Below are positions 51,964 through 60,564 of a DNA stretch of 64,000 nt, one piece after another. The translations under genes and the position numbers were made by a program. Every line of letters starts with the position of its first letter. The first letter of the stretch is position 1. The stretch covers positions 1 through 64,000 of the forward strand of contig JAHFSX010000037.1 of NCBI GenBank assembly GCA_023269675.1. Direction: 5' to 3'. This stretch comes from Verrucomicrobiota bacterium. GTDB lineage: Bacteria > Verrucomicrobiota > Kiritimatiellia > RFP12 > UBA1067. The notes beneath the pieces are model-generated. The model worked only from the letters and a program-made list of their open reading frames with translations, did no database searches and was not told the DNA's origin.

Positions 51964-53547
51964 ATGCGCGCCTTGCACCCCTTCTGTTTGGGCCTGGCCC
52001 TGGCGGCCGCGGCCGCCTGTGCGCAGAACACCGCGCAGTCGGAACTGAAGCTCGACCTGCTCCCCGGTGAGGCGTGGTGGGGCGGGGCCACCACGCTCGG
52101 CAGCCAGATGCCGTTCGGGGCCGCGCCCCTGGCGATCAACCTCCACGGCGACAACCGCGGCAACCAGTACGCCCCCCTGCTGGTCTCCTCCAAGGGCCGC
52201 TACGTCTGGAGCGACAAGGCCTTCGCCTTCGCGTTCAAAGACCGCGCCCTGCGCGTGACCTCGGCCGGCAACGCCCTGCTCTACGGCCAGCCCGGCCAGA
52301 ACCTGCGCGACGCCTACCGCCACGCCTCGAAGACCTTCTTCCCCTCGGACGGCAAGCTCCCCGACCTCGCGCTCTTCGCCGCGCCCCAGTACAACACCTG
52401 GATCGAGCTGATGTACGACCAGAACCAGAGGGACGTTCTGAAGTACGCGCACGCCATCGTGGACAACGGCCTGCCGCCCGGCGTCCTGATGATCGACGAC
52501 AACTGGCAGGAGGATTACGGCAAGTGGAACTTCCACCCCGGCCGCTTCAGCGACCCCAAAGCCATGATCCAGGAGCTTCACGCCCTGGGCTTCAAGGTCA
52601 TGCTCTGGGTCTGCCCCTTCGTGAGCCCCGACTGCGACGTCTACCGCGCCCTCTCCAAGAAAAAAGCCTTTTTCATGGAGAAGCCCGGCGACCCCGCCAT
52701 GGTCGCGTGGTGGAACGGCAAGAGCGCCATGCTCGACCTCTCGAACCCGGCCGCCAAAGCGTGGCTCACGGGTGAACTCGCGCGCCTGCAGAAGGATTAC
52801 GGCGTCGACGGGTACAAGCTCGACGCGGGCGACACCCCCTTCTACAAAGAGAGCTACCTCGCCCACGAGCCGCTCGACAGCGACGGGCACGCCGGCCGCT
52901 TCGGCGAGATCGGGCTCGCCTTCCCCCTCAACGAGTACCGCGCCTGCTGGAAGCTGGCGGGCCGCCCGCTCGTGCAGCGCCTGCGCGACAAGAACCACAC
53001 CTGGGCCGACCTCGGCAAACTCGTGCCCGACCTGACCGCGGCCGGCCTCTTGGGCTACGCCTTCGTCTGCCCCGACATGATCGGCGGCGGCGAGTTCCAG
53101 TCGTTCCTCGACCTCAAAGCCATCGACCAGGACCTCGTGGTGCGTTCGGCGCAGACCCACGCGCTCGCGCCCATGATGCAGTTCTCGGTCGCGCCGTGGC
53201 GCGTGCTGGACGCCGCCCATCTCGCCGCCGTGAAGCAGGCCGTGGCGCTGCGCATGCGCTTCACGCCGCGCATCCTCAAGCTGGCTGAAGCGAGCGCGGC
53301 CTCGGGCGAGCCCATGCTCCGCCACATGGCCTATGTGTTTCCCGGAGGCGGCTACGAGAACGTCAAGGACCAGTTCATGCTGGGCGACGATCTGCTCGTG
53401 GCCCCCATGGTCACCCCGGGCACGGCGCGCACCGTGCTGATCCCGCAAGGCCGCTGGAAGGCCGACGACGGCCGCGTGACCGAAGGGCCCGCCGAGCTGA
53501 CCCTCGACGTGCCGCTCCCCCGCCTGCCGTACTTCGAGCGGCAGTGA
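51964..53547 (+). CDS. Secreted GH31 family alpha-glycosidase
   Basis: 527 residues with a signal peptide (hydrophobic about 6-20). The GH31 barrel shows 'GVLMIDDNWQEDYGKWNF', then 'LGFKVMLWVCPFV' and the nucleophile D287 in 'DGYKLDAGDTPF'. The likely acid/base is D371 in 'FVCPDMIGGGEFQ'. A C-terminal beta-sandwich with 'YVFPGGGYENVKDQFMLGDD' and 'LLVAPMV' closes the family pattern. This branch includes alpha-glucosidases, alpha-xylosidases and sulfoquinovosidase-like enzymes; the exact sugar is not clear. The enzyme is short for GH31, missing the large N-terminal domain seen in some members. Confidence 0.88.
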   Translation: MRALHPFCLGLALAAAAACAQNTAQSELKLDLLPGEAWWGGATTLGSQMPFGAAPLAINLHGDNRGNQYAPLLVSSKGRYVWSDKAFAFAFKDRALRVTSAGNALLYGQPGQNLRDAYRHASKTFFPSDGKLPDLALFAAPQYNTWIELMYDQNQRDVLKYAHAIVDNGLPPGVLMIDDNWQEDYGKWNFHPGRFSDPKAMIQELHALGFKVMLWVCPFVSPDCDVYRALSKKKAFFMEKPGDPAMVAWWNGKSAMLDLSNPAAKAWLTGELARLQKDYGVDGYKLDAGDTPFYKESYLAHEPLDSDGHAGRFGEIGLAFPLNEYRACWKLAGRPLVQRLRDKNHTWADLGKLVPDLTAAGLLGYAFVCPDMIGGGEFQSFLDLKAIDQDLVVRSAQTHALAPMMQFSVAPWRVLDAAHLAAVKQAVALRMRFTPRILKLAEASAASGEPMLRHMAYVFPGGGYENVKDQFMLGDDLLVAPMVTPGTARTVLIPQGRWKADDGRVTEGPAELTLDVPLPRLPYFERQ

Positions 53548-53730
53548 CCGCCAGCGCACGCGGGCCGTGACAGGCCGGAGCCGTTCGTCCGCGTCGAGCG
53601 CCGAGGCACAAGCCGAACGCCGCAGCCCTCAAAAGTGACCCTCGCTTTTTCATCACGATCATTGTCGGCGGGTTCCGCGTCAGCCCCCTCGGGCGCGGCG
53701 GCCGACCCGCCCCACGCCTGGCCCGGCCGC

Positions 53731-54522
53731 TCAGAACGCGCTCTTCACGACCCCGCCGTCGACACGCAGCGCCGCGCCCGTCGTGGCCGACGCCAGCGGG
53801 CTGGCAATGTAGGCCACCAGCGAAGCCACCTCTTCAGGCGTGGCAAAGCGCTTGATGAGCGAGGTGGGCCGGACCTTCTCGAAGAACTCCTTCTCGAACT
53901 CGCCGAACGTCTGCCCCGCAGCTTGGGCGAGCGCGCCGACGAAGTCGACGACCCCGCGGGATTTGGTCGGGCCGGGCAGAATGCTGTTCACCGTGATGCC
54001 GGTGCCGGCCACCGCTTCGGCCAGACCGCGGGCCACCGCGATTTGCGCGGTCTTGGTCATGCCGTAATGAATCATCTCCGCCGGGATCTGCACGGCGCTC
54101 TCGCTGGAGATGAAGATGATGCGTCCCCAGTTCGCGCGTCTCATCGCGGGCAGGCAAAGACGGGCTAAGCGCACGCCGCTCAGGACGTTGACCTCGAAGA
54201 ATCTGATCCAGTCGGCATCGGGAATCTGTTCGAACGGCTTGGGCTCGAAGATGCCGAGATTGTTGACGAGGATTTCGATATCCGGATAAAGCCGGACCAC
54301 CTCCTCGGCCGCTCCCGCTGTGCCGAGATCCCCCGCGAACCCGTAAACCTGGCCACCCGTGGCCCTCTTGATTTTCGCCGCGGCTTCAGCCACGGAGGCT
54401 TCGGAACGCCCATTGATCACGACCCGCGCCCCTTCACCCGCCAGCGCCGAGGCGATGGCATGGCCGATTCCGGCCGTGCTCCCGCTGACCAGCGCGAGCT
54501 TATCCTTGAGTTTCAGATCCAT
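53731..54522 (-). CDS. Short-chain dehydrogenase/reductase
   Basis: 263 residues. The Rossmann motif is SGSTAGIGHA (TGxxxGIG variant with Ser) near residue 13. 'ILVNNLGIF' replaces NNAG with NNLG. The catalytic Ser is in 'IIFISSESAVQIP' and Tyr-Lys in YGMTK. It ends with 'GAALRVDGGVV'. Classical SDR, NAD(P)-dependent. The substrate is unknown. The start at 54522 gives the standard N-terminus ('MDLKLKDKLALVSG'); in-frame codons further upstream encode Arg/Trp-rich sequence unlike the family. It is convergent with the GH31 gene. Confidence 0.9.
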   Translation of the reverse strand: MDLKLKDKLALVSGSTAGIGHAIASALAGEGARVVINGRSEASVAEAAAKIKRATGGQVYGFAGDLGTAGAAEEVVRLYPDIEILVNNLGIFEPKPFEQIPDADWIRFFEVNVLSGVRLARLCLPAMRRANWGRIIFISSESAVQIPAEMIHYGMTKTAQIAVARGLAEAVAGTGITVNSILPGPTKSRGVVDFVGALAQAAGQTFGEFEKEFFEKVRPTSLIKRFATPEEVASLVAYIASPLASATTGAALRVDGGVVKSAF

Positions 54523-54967
54523 GGGTTCTGCCCTTTCCAATTTCGGGGGAGACTCTTGATAGCCGCAGCCCGGCCGTGTCTGCCACGCGTGTGCCTCGGC
54601 TGAGCACCAGCCGCACCTGATCCGCGGCCACCGCGCGCGAGCCGCCCGGACCGGGGCCGGCAAGCTCGCCAACCGTGGCTAAACTTTTTCACATCTTGAA
54701 GGACGAATCAAGCGGTTTCGGAGTGAGTGTACGGTGTTTTCATTTCCTTTGGTGCGACTCAGTTTCAACGAAACTGAATCGCACCCCCGACGTCCTCGCG
54801 ACAGTTATCCCCATTTACCAACGGCTCCCTGGTTTGCTACACTTCCTGCCAGAAAAGTGATTTGGGCAACACGCCGACGCGACGCGCTCCCGCTTGACCT
54901 CAAAATCTGAGCCGGCCTCTCGTCACCGGCCCCCGGTGGCGCAGAAGATGCCAGGAGCAAGTTCCAC
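54523..54967. other. Non-coding interval between divergent genes, with palindrome
   Basis: About 445 bp. No credible frame. It contains the near-perfect palindrome 54751-54785 and a lower-GC patch around 54670-54850 that should hold promoters for the CHAD gene and/or the SDR. Nothing else recognised. Confidence 0.5.
54751..54785. repeat. Palindromic repeat, copy 3 (best-preserved GGTGCG...CGCACC copy)
   Basis: Arms 54751-54766 and 54770-54785 pair at 15 of 16 positions around an AAC loop (consensus arm GGTGCGAYTCAGTTTC). Related to the copies at 37948 and 38188. Confidence 0.75.
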
Positions 54968-55846
54968 ATGGACGCGCAAACACTGCTTCTCGAGTCTCTG
55001 GATTCGCGCTGGGGCCAATACCGCGCGGACCTGAAAACCTGCCGCAGCACGTTGTCCGAAGAGTCCGTGCACGATTTGCGTGTCGCCACGCGCCGTTTAC
55101 TGGCGCTGGCCGAGCTCCTGCGCGCCGTTATGCCGCACCCCGGGACCAAGAAGCTCCTGATCGCGCTGAAGGCTCAGCTCGACCGCCTCGACCAGCTGCG
55201 CGACACCCAGGTCCTGCGGATTGAAATCTCCCAAAACCCTGACTGGCAGCCCGAACTCGAGCCCTTCCGGCAACATCTCGAGCGACGTGAATGCCGGCTG
55301 CTGCGGAAGGCCGGGCAACTCATCGGAACGAGGCGGCTGGGAGGGCTCGCCAGACGCGTCAGGAAGGTCCGCGAGAGACTTGAGCAACAGGAGCCCGGCC
55401 TGGGAGAGCGCACGCTGCAGGCGGTGGACAAGACCTACCTGTCGGCGATCAGCCGCTATCGGCGGATTGATCCGGCACGGCCCGACACCATCCACCACGT
55501 GCGCATCGCCTTCAAACATCTCCGTTATACCCTCGAGACCCTCTACCCGCTTTTAGGCACTTTTCCGGAGGCGAATCTCGCACGCATGCAAGCCTATCAA
55601 ACTCAGATGGGCGACATTCAGAATGCGGAAGTTTTCCGGCGGGCCCTGGCCCGTTTCGGGGCGCGGAAGAACCGCAAAGTCCCGCGCACCCTCCTCCGCT
55701 ACTGTCAGCAGTGCCGCACCCGCCTGATCGCCGCCTACATGAAGAACAAAGGGGAAATAGTCACGTTCTGGCGGCCCGCGCCCGACCAGCCTTTCCCCTG
55801 GGAGGAGCCACATGAACCTGTACATCGTCCGCCACGCCATCGCTGA
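54968..55846 (+). CDS. CHAD domain protein
   Basis: 292 residues forming one CHAD helical domain. The signature starts with 'SVHDLRVATRRLLALAELLR' and later 'IHHVRIAFKHLRYTLE', the two conserved His/Arg-rich helices. Many basic residues line the helices, consistent with binding polyphosphate or other anions. CHAD proteins localise to polyphosphate granules in some bacteria. The gene ends 35 bp inside the next gene (SixA-like), so the two are expressed together. Confidence 0.92.
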   Translation: MDAQTLLLESLDSRWGQYRADLKTCRSTLSEESVHDLRVATRRLLALAELLRAVMPHPGTKKLLIALKAQLDRLDQLRDTQVLRIEISQNPDWQPELEPFRQHLERRECRLLRKAGQLIGTRRLGGLARRVRKVRERLEQQEPGLGERTLQAVDKTYLSAISRYRRIDPARPDTIHHVRIAFKHLRYTLETLYPLLGTFPEANLARMQAYQTQMGDIQNAEVFRRALARFGARKNRKVPRTLLRYCQQCRTRLIAAYMKNKGEIVTFWRPAPDQPFPWEEPHEPVHRPPRHR

Positions 55847-56309
55847 AGAACCCGGAGCCAAGTCCGACAGTCAGCGTCCGCTCACCGAGAAAGGCCGCGA
55901 GAAAATGCGCAAGGTCGCGCGCGGCCTGCACGCACACGGCGTGCGGCTGAGTCTCATCCTCACAAGCCCTTACACCCGGGCACGCGAGACCGCCGAGATT
56001 CTGGCGGATGAGTTCCGTCTGACCGGCGAAAAAATGATTCAGAGCGTGCATCTCGCCCCCGACAGTTCGCCCGCCCGGCTCGTCGAGGAAATCAGGGCCC
56101 ATTACAGCCGGACGGAGAATCTTGCCCTCGTAGGGCACGAACCTTTCCTGAGCGAGCTGGTCTCCGTATGGCTGACAGGAACCCCTGATCTGCAAGTGAA
56201 CTTCAGAAAAGGCGGCGTGTGCGCCCTGACCCTTGAGACGCCGCAAGCCGGCCGCCGCGCCACTCTCGAATGGCTGCTGACGCCGTCGCAGCTGGCCCTG
56301 CTGGGGTAA
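55812..56309 (+). CDS. sixA: SixA-like phosphohistidine phosphatase (histidine phosphatase superfamily)
   Basis: 165 residues, normal for SixA. The RHG-type motif is RHA with R7 and the catalytic H8 ('MNLYIVRHAIAEEP'). 'LILTSPYTRARETAEIL' and LVGHEP supply the second His and the phosphate pocket. SixA removes phosphate from phosphohistidine in HPt domains or nitrogen PTS proteins. Its 35-bp overlap with the CHAD gene suggests a shared role with phosphate polymers, which is inference. Confidence 0.9.
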   Translation: MNLYIVRHAIAEEPGAKSDSQRPLTEKGREKMRKVARGLHAHGVRLSLILTSPYTRARETAEILADEFRLTGEKMIQSVHLAPDSSPARLVEEIRAHYSRTENLALVGHEPFLSELVSVWLTGTPDLQVNFRKGGVCALTLETPQAGRRATLEWLLTPSQLALLG

Positions 56310-56335
56310 AGGCGGGAGCAGCCGCTCTTCCAGTC

Positions 56336-57115
56336 CTAACGCCTGATCCCGACCTCTTCCAGAAACGTCCGCACCTGCGCCACGAACGCGTCGGGCTGGT
56401 CGGCATGGACCAGATGGCCCGCGCCGGGTATCGTGACGAAACGCGCGGCCGGAAACCAGCCGCGGATCAGCGCCTCGTCCGCCATGACCCGGAAGGGCGA
56501 CATCTCGCCCGCCATAAAGAGCGCCGGTCCCGCATACGGCGCGACCAGCGGCGGAGCGTCGCTCACCGCGCGGTAGTTGTCGATCAGCGCCTGCAGCGGC
56601 ACGCGCCACATGAACTGCCCGTCCTTGTCCCGCACCACGTTCTTGAGCAGAAAATCGCGCGTGGCCGCTTGCGGGATGGACAGCGCCAGCGCCGCGTCCA
56701 ATTCGGCGCGCCGGGACGCGGACGCGAGGTCGAGCTGCTGGCACGCCCGCAGCACGAAAAGGTGCACGGGCGGGATCGCGCGCGGAGAGATGTCGACCAC
56801 CACGAGGCCGCGCAGGCGCGCGGCAGGGTCCGACGCCAGCTGCATCGCGACCTTGCCGCCCAGCGAGTGGCCGACCACTACCGCAGGCCCCACGCCCAGG
56901 GCGTCCAGCGTCTCGATCACGTCGTCGCCGATGCTCCGTAGGTCGAAGCGCTCCGTGTGCGGCGAACGCCCGTGGTTCGGCAGGTCGAGACAGACCACGC
57001 GGCAGCTGTCGGACAGCGCGGCGCGCACGCCCCGCCAGTTCTCGCATGAGCCCATCAGTCCGTGCAGGATCACGACCGGCTCGCCCGCTCCGGAACTCTC
57101 ATGGTGCAGTTTCAT
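56336..57115 (-). CDS. Alpha/beta hydrolase (YbfF/esterase-like)
   Basis: 259 residues from the ATG at 57115; a GTG 12 bp upstream is an alternative. It has the HG oxyanion motif (ILHGLMGSCENW), the nucleophile elbow VGHSLGG (Ser84), 'DISPRAIPP' and a C-terminal GAGHLVHADQP with the catalytic His. The acid residue is less certain. Length and order match the YbfF-type esterases. Substrate unknown. It ends 26 bp from the convergent SixA gene. Confidence 0.85.
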   Translation of the reverse strand: MKLHHESSGAGEPVVILHGLMGSCENWRGVRAALSDSCRVVCLDLPNHGRSPHTERFDLRSIGDDVIETLDALGVGPAVVVGHSLGGKVAMQLASDPAARLRGLVVVDISPRAIPPVHLFVLRACQQLDLASASRRAELDAALALSIPQAATRDFLLKNVVRDKDGQFMWRVPLQALIDNYRAVSDAPPLVAPYAGPALFMAGEMSPFRVMADEALIRGWFPAARFVTIPGAGHLVHADQPDAFVAQVRTFLEEVGIRR

Positions 57116-57216
57116 CGCTTCGAACACCCGTCTTTCAATGGCGGGCGAGTGTCCTCATGAGCCGCCGGCGGACCGCCTTCGGCCCGTGAGGACAACCGCC
57201 CGCCAGACTCACCCAC

Positions 57217-57249
57217 AAAAAAGGACGGCTGCGCCGCGCGCAACCGTCC
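57217..57249 (-). terminator. Intrinsic terminator after the xylose isomerase gene
   Basis: On the minus strand a 12-bp stem (11 of 12 paired; 57223-57234 with 57238-57249) with a 3-nt loop is followed by six T. It lies about 25 bp after the stop at 57275. Confidence 0.85.
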
Positions 57250-57274
57250 CGTCTCGTCAGGCGTCAGCCGCCCT

Positions 57275-58423
57275 TCACAAGGTGGTCATCCACTGCTCCA
57301 CCGACTTCATGTCCAGCTTGCACATCAGCGTCGTGGCGGTCAGGTCCGCCTGCGCGTCGCTCAGCTTGGAGGTGTCGAGGTCGATCATGCGGTCCGCCAG
57401 CATGAGCGCCGTGGCCAGCGCCTGGGTGCAGTCGCGGATGAAGGCCTTGCGGCAGCCGACCGGATCGTCCGGGTCGCCGTCCGTGCGCAGCATGTGGCAA
57501 TCGTACTCGACCACGCCCTTCCAGCCGATCTTGCGCAGCGCCCAGAACATCTGCACCGTCTCCTTGAGGCCCTCGGGCCCGATGAGCGGCGGGAAGTCGT
57601 TGTCGAACTGCGCCTTGATCTGGCAGCCGAAATGCAGGAAGAAGAGCTTCTTCATGCTGGTCAGGTAGCCGACCGTGTGCACGGCGTTCAGGAGCGCCAT
57701 GCTCTCGTGCTGCAGCAGCTCGGGGTTCACGCCGAAGAACTCGGGGTGCTTCAGGTGCCCGAAGATGAAGCCCACCGCATGGCCCGAGGTCGGCAGGAAC
57801 ATGTGGCCGCGGGGCTCGTTCGGCTTCGGCTCGATGGTCGCGCCCACGTAGTTCGTGAGCTTCTTCGCCTGGATGTAGTCGTAGACCGCGTTCAGCCCGT
57901 CCGCCAGCCAGGTGTAGACGTGCTTCCAGTCCACGTTCACGGGGACCTCGAAGCCGTCGCGCGCCACCCAGTAGGTGTAGTGCTTGGCGCCGAAAAACGC
58001 GCCGATGCGCAAGGTGCGCTGGACCTTTTTCTTGGCCAGGGCGCGGATTTTCGGGTCGGGATTGGTCAGGCCGCCTTTGCGGAACATCTTCACGCCGTGC
58101 AGGCCGCACGTCGCGGTGTTGATCTTCAGCCCCGCGCCGTCCAGGATCTTCTTGATCGCGCGCAGCTTGGCGTAGGTCTCGCTCTTGGGGTCGAGATCGT
58201 CCTCCAGGTGCTCCGGGTCCCACGGCACCAGGTCGTCGTCGTGGAACGACGTGGCCTCGATCAGCCCCTCTTTCGCGGCTTCGGCCAACAGCTTCGCCAC
58301 TTCCAAAGAATCGATTTTCGGCAACACCGGGCCGCCGAACGGATCGCCCAGGGGATTGCCCACACACCAGAACGGCATTGACCGGAGCGTCACCGGATCA
58401 ATGTTGAACCCTTTTTTGCTCAT
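57275..58423 (-). CDS. xylA: Xylose isomerase (class I-like)
   Basis: 382 residues, typical of class I xylose isomerases. The catalytic His is in TSFHDDDLVPW with its Asp partner. Metal and substrate ligands appear in IEPKPNEP (Glu/Lys), 'LLQHESMALLNAVH' (Glu/His), 'AQFDNDFPP' and 'YDCHMLRTDGDPDD'. It converts D-xylose to D-xylulose. The start at 58423 follows GAGGTG. A 6-bp inverted repeat (58440-58445/58456-58461, TTGGCT/AGCCAA) overlaps the leader and could be an operator or a 5' hairpin. No xylB kinase is adjacent, but a sugar symporter is 4 kb away. Confidence 0.85.
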   Translation of the reverse strand: MSKKGFNIDPVTLRSMPFWCVGNPLGDPFGGPVLPKIDSLEVAKLLAEAAKEGLIEATSFHDDDLVPWDPEHLEDDLDPKSETYAKLRAIKKILDGAGLKINTATCGLHGVKMFRKGGLTNPDPKIRALAKKKVQRTLRIGAFFGAKHYTYWVARDGFEVPVNVDWKHVYTWLADGLNAVYDYIQAKKLTNYVGATIEPKPNEPRGHMFLPTSGHAVGFIFGHLKHPEFFGVNPELLQHESMALLNAVHTVGYLTSMKKLFFLHFGCQIKAQFDNDFPPLIGPEGLKETVQMFWALRKIGWKGVVEYDCHMLRTDGDPDDPVGCRKAFIRDCTQALATALMLADRMIDLDTSKLSDAQADLTATTLMCKLDMKSVEQWMTTL

Positions 58424-58616
58424 TACACACCTCATTTTTTTGGCTTTCACAAATTAGCCAATGTTTGCGTGTAAGCATAGCGCGACCTTGGCAGGTTTTT
58501 CAAGCCGTAAGTGGCACAAATACGTCTCCGCAAATGCGCAGGCGCGAGAAACGGACTGACATCCGCCGACGGAGAGGGTATGCTATCCCGATTTCCCGAA
58601 CCCCAGTGAGGCGACT

Positions 58617-59726
58617 ATGGCTTTTGACAGTGGCAGCGTGAGCTTCCGGCTCTTCTATCTCCAGCACTCCTACGACTCCGGCTTGATCGACGGGTTCGCG
58701 CAGCACGCCGCGCCGCCGATCAGCTCCCTCAACCGCGACCCCATCTCCGGGTGGGTCACCGGCCGCCACCTGTTCGACCGCGAGATCACCGAGGAGAAGT
58801 GCCTGTTCGGCCCCTATCTCCACGCGCAGTTCATGCGCGCCGAGAAAAAGGTGCCGGCCTCGCTCCTGCGCGCCTACGTGAAAATGGAGGAGGACGTCGA
58901 GCTGCGCGCCCGCGAATCCGAGTACCTGCCGCGCGCCGTGAAAGCCGAGGTCAAGCAGCGCGTCACCGAGTCGCTCCTGCCCGGCATGCCCCCGACCCTC
59001 ACCAGCATCCCGGTCGTGGTCGACTTCCGCAACGACATGCTGCTGGCGGGCGCGATGTCCGACAAGCAGATCGACACCCTCTCGCCGGTCTTCAAGGAGA
59101 CCGCCGGGACGCTGCCCATCCTGCTGACGCCCGAGACCGCCGCGATCCGCCGCAAGCAGATCAACGCCAACGATCTCGAGCCCGTGAGCTTCTCGCCCGA
59201 CACCGCCCTGGTGCCGCCCAACGAGTGCACGCTCGGCATGGACTTCTTCACGTGGCTCTGGTTCATCTGGGAAAAGGAAGGGGGCGTCTTTCACCTGCCC
59301 GACGGCCGCGAGGCCGGCTTCATGCTCGAAGGCCCGATCACCTTTTTCCGCGAAGGCCAGGGCGCGCACGAGGCCGTGCTGCGCAAAGGCACCCCGCTCA
59401 ACAGCCGCGAGGCCGGCACCGCGCTCTACTGCGGCAAGAAGCTCAAGCGCGCCAAGGTCGTGATCGCGCAGAACGACAACGTCTTCTCAGCCACGCTCGA
59501 TTCCGACTTCGCTTTCCGCTCGCTCAAGCTCCCCAAGGGCGAGCAGGCCGAACCCGCCGGAAAATTCGAGGAGCGCATGCTCTTCGTCGAAACCTTCTGG
59601 ACCGCGTGGCTCGCGCTCTTCGACCGCTTCCTCGACCTCCGCACCGACCCGGCGCGCTGGCCCGACACGCTGGAGGCCATGCGCCAGTGGATCGCCCGCA
59701 TCGGCGAACAGCCGTCCGAGGAGTAG
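58617..59726 (+). CDS. RdgC-like protein (divergent)
   Basis: 369 residues with no known domain by motif. The pattern resembles RdgC: residues 75-80 AEKKVP then a charged helix, 'RVTESLLPGMPPT' at about 115-127, a strand with VDFRND, and 'ETAGTLPILLTPET' at 161-174. In E. coli RdgC the same order is EEK..P, a charged helix, SLLP, a strand with Asp, and SLPVVPL. RdgC is a DNA-binding ring protein that limits RecA filament growth. E. coli RdgC is about 303 residues; this one is longer, mainly in the C-terminal half. It lies divergent from xylA. Assignment is tentative and made by eye. Confidence 0.5.
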   Translation: MAFDSGSVSFRLFYLQHSYDSGLIDGFAQHAAPPISSLNRDPISGWVTGRHLFDREITEEKCLFGPYLHAQFMRAEKKVPASLLRAYVKMEEDVELRARESEYLPRAVKAEVKQRVTESLLPGMPPTLTSIPVVVDFRNDMLLAGAMSDKQIDTLSPVFKETAGTLPILLTPETAAIRRKQINANDLEPVSFSPDTALVPPNECTLGMDFFTWLWFIWEKEGGVFHLPDGREAGFMLEGPITFFREGQGAHEAVLRKGTPLNSREAGTALYCGKKLKRAKVVIAQNDNVFSATLDSDFAFRSLKLPKGEQAEPAGKFEERMLFVETFWTAWLALFDRFLDLRTDPARWPDTLEAMRQWIARIGEQPSEE

Positions 59727-59735
59727 CCGCGGATC

Positions 59736-59858
59736 ACCACCAAGCCGCCAAGGGCACAAAGGAACACCAAGTTACAGCGAGATCTGAACCGCGGAATTGC
59801 ATCATCTTTCGCCCGTGAAAGGTCTTGGTGTTCTTGGCGCTCTCCGGGCCTTGGTGGT
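59736..59858. repeat. Palindromic CACCAAG repeat element, copy 1
   Basis: Left arm 59736-59771 (begins ACCACCAAG, ends ACACCAAG) and right arm 59824-59858 (begins CTTGGTG, ends CTTGGTGGT) are imperfect inverted repeats around a 52-bp centre. It lies in the 5' region of the methyltransferase gene and has a near copy at 62087-62165. Confidence 0.7.
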
Positions 59859-59871
59859 TAAAAACAGCATC

Positions 59872-60564
59872 ATGAAAAGCGACCCCCATTCCCCGCAAGG
59901 CCGCCACACCGTCACGCTCGGCGAGGTCACGCTCACCCTGGAGACGCCGCCCGATCTCGACGCCCTGCTGGACCGCGCCGCCGCGAGCGACCCGCAGGCG
60001 GTCGACGCGATCCCCTACTACGCGATCCTGTGGCCGGCCGCGCACGGCCTCGCCCGTTACCTCTGGGAGCACCGCGCCGAACTGCCCGGCGCGCGCGTGA
60101 TCGAACTCGGCTGCGGCCTCGGCCTGCCCTCGGTCCTTGCGGCGCGCCTCGGCGCGTCCATGACCGCCACGGACTTCCATCCCGACACCGGCGAGTGGCT
60201 GAAGCACAACGCCGCCCTCAACGGCGTCACCCTCGACTATCAGCAGCTCGACTGGAACACGTTTCTGGACTCGCGACCCGCGACGACCGACTCGCGGAGC
60301 CCGAGCTGCCGCCTACAGCCTACAGCCTATAGCCTACAGCCTTCTCCCCTCGTCATCGGCAGCGACCTGCTCTACGAGCGGCGGCACATCCCGGCGCTGG
60401 CCTGCGCCATCGACGCGCTCTGCGCCCCCGGCGGCCACGCCGTCATCGCCGACCCCGGCCGCGACAACCTCCAGCTCTTCGTCTCCTGCATGGAAACGTC
60501 CGGCTGGCGCCACACCCTGCACGCCGAGGGCGAAATCTACCTCTGCCGCTTCGACCGCGCGTAA
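59872..60564 (+). CDS. Class I SAM-dependent methyltransferase (METTL21/lysine-methyltransferase-like)
   Basis: 230 residues from the ATG at 59872. Motif I is VIELGCGLGLPSVLAAR, followed by the acidic residue in ATDFHP and the post-I region 'LKHNAALNG'. 'VIGSDLLYERRHIPAL' is the D-x2-Y-E-like motif IV of the METTL16/21 and nicotinamide-methyltransferase-like group. Between LDW (about 124) and VIGSD is a stretch of about 30 residues, longer than usual, encoded by a tandem heptamer repeat and flanking repeats (60268-60348). Probable cytoplasmic protein or small-molecule methyltransferase. Target unknown. Confidence 0.78.
   Translation: MKSDPHSPQGRHTVTLGEVTLTLETPPDLDALLDRAAASDPQAVDAIPYYAILWPAAHGLARYLWEHRAELPGARVIELGCGLGLPSVLAARLGASMTATDFHPDTGEWLKHNAALNGVTLDYQQLDWNTFLDSRPATTDSRSPSCRLQPTAYSLQPSPLVIGSDLLYERRHIPALACAIDALCAPGGHAVIADPGRDNLQLFVSCMETSGWRHTLHAEGEIYLCRFDRA
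60312..60341. repeat. Tandem heptamer repeat inside the methyltransferase gene
   Basis: Four consecutive copies of CCTACAG (third copy CCTATAG) at 60312-60339, then CC. It lies in frame within the coding region and adds residues between core strands. The 8-mer GACTCGCG also occurs twice just upstream (60268-60275, 60289-60296). Confidence 0.8.

Noticed and set aside
60312..60341. Short tandem repeat considered as a CRISPR-like array
   Set aside because: Units are 7 bp and contiguous with no spacers, and they lie within a coding sequence.
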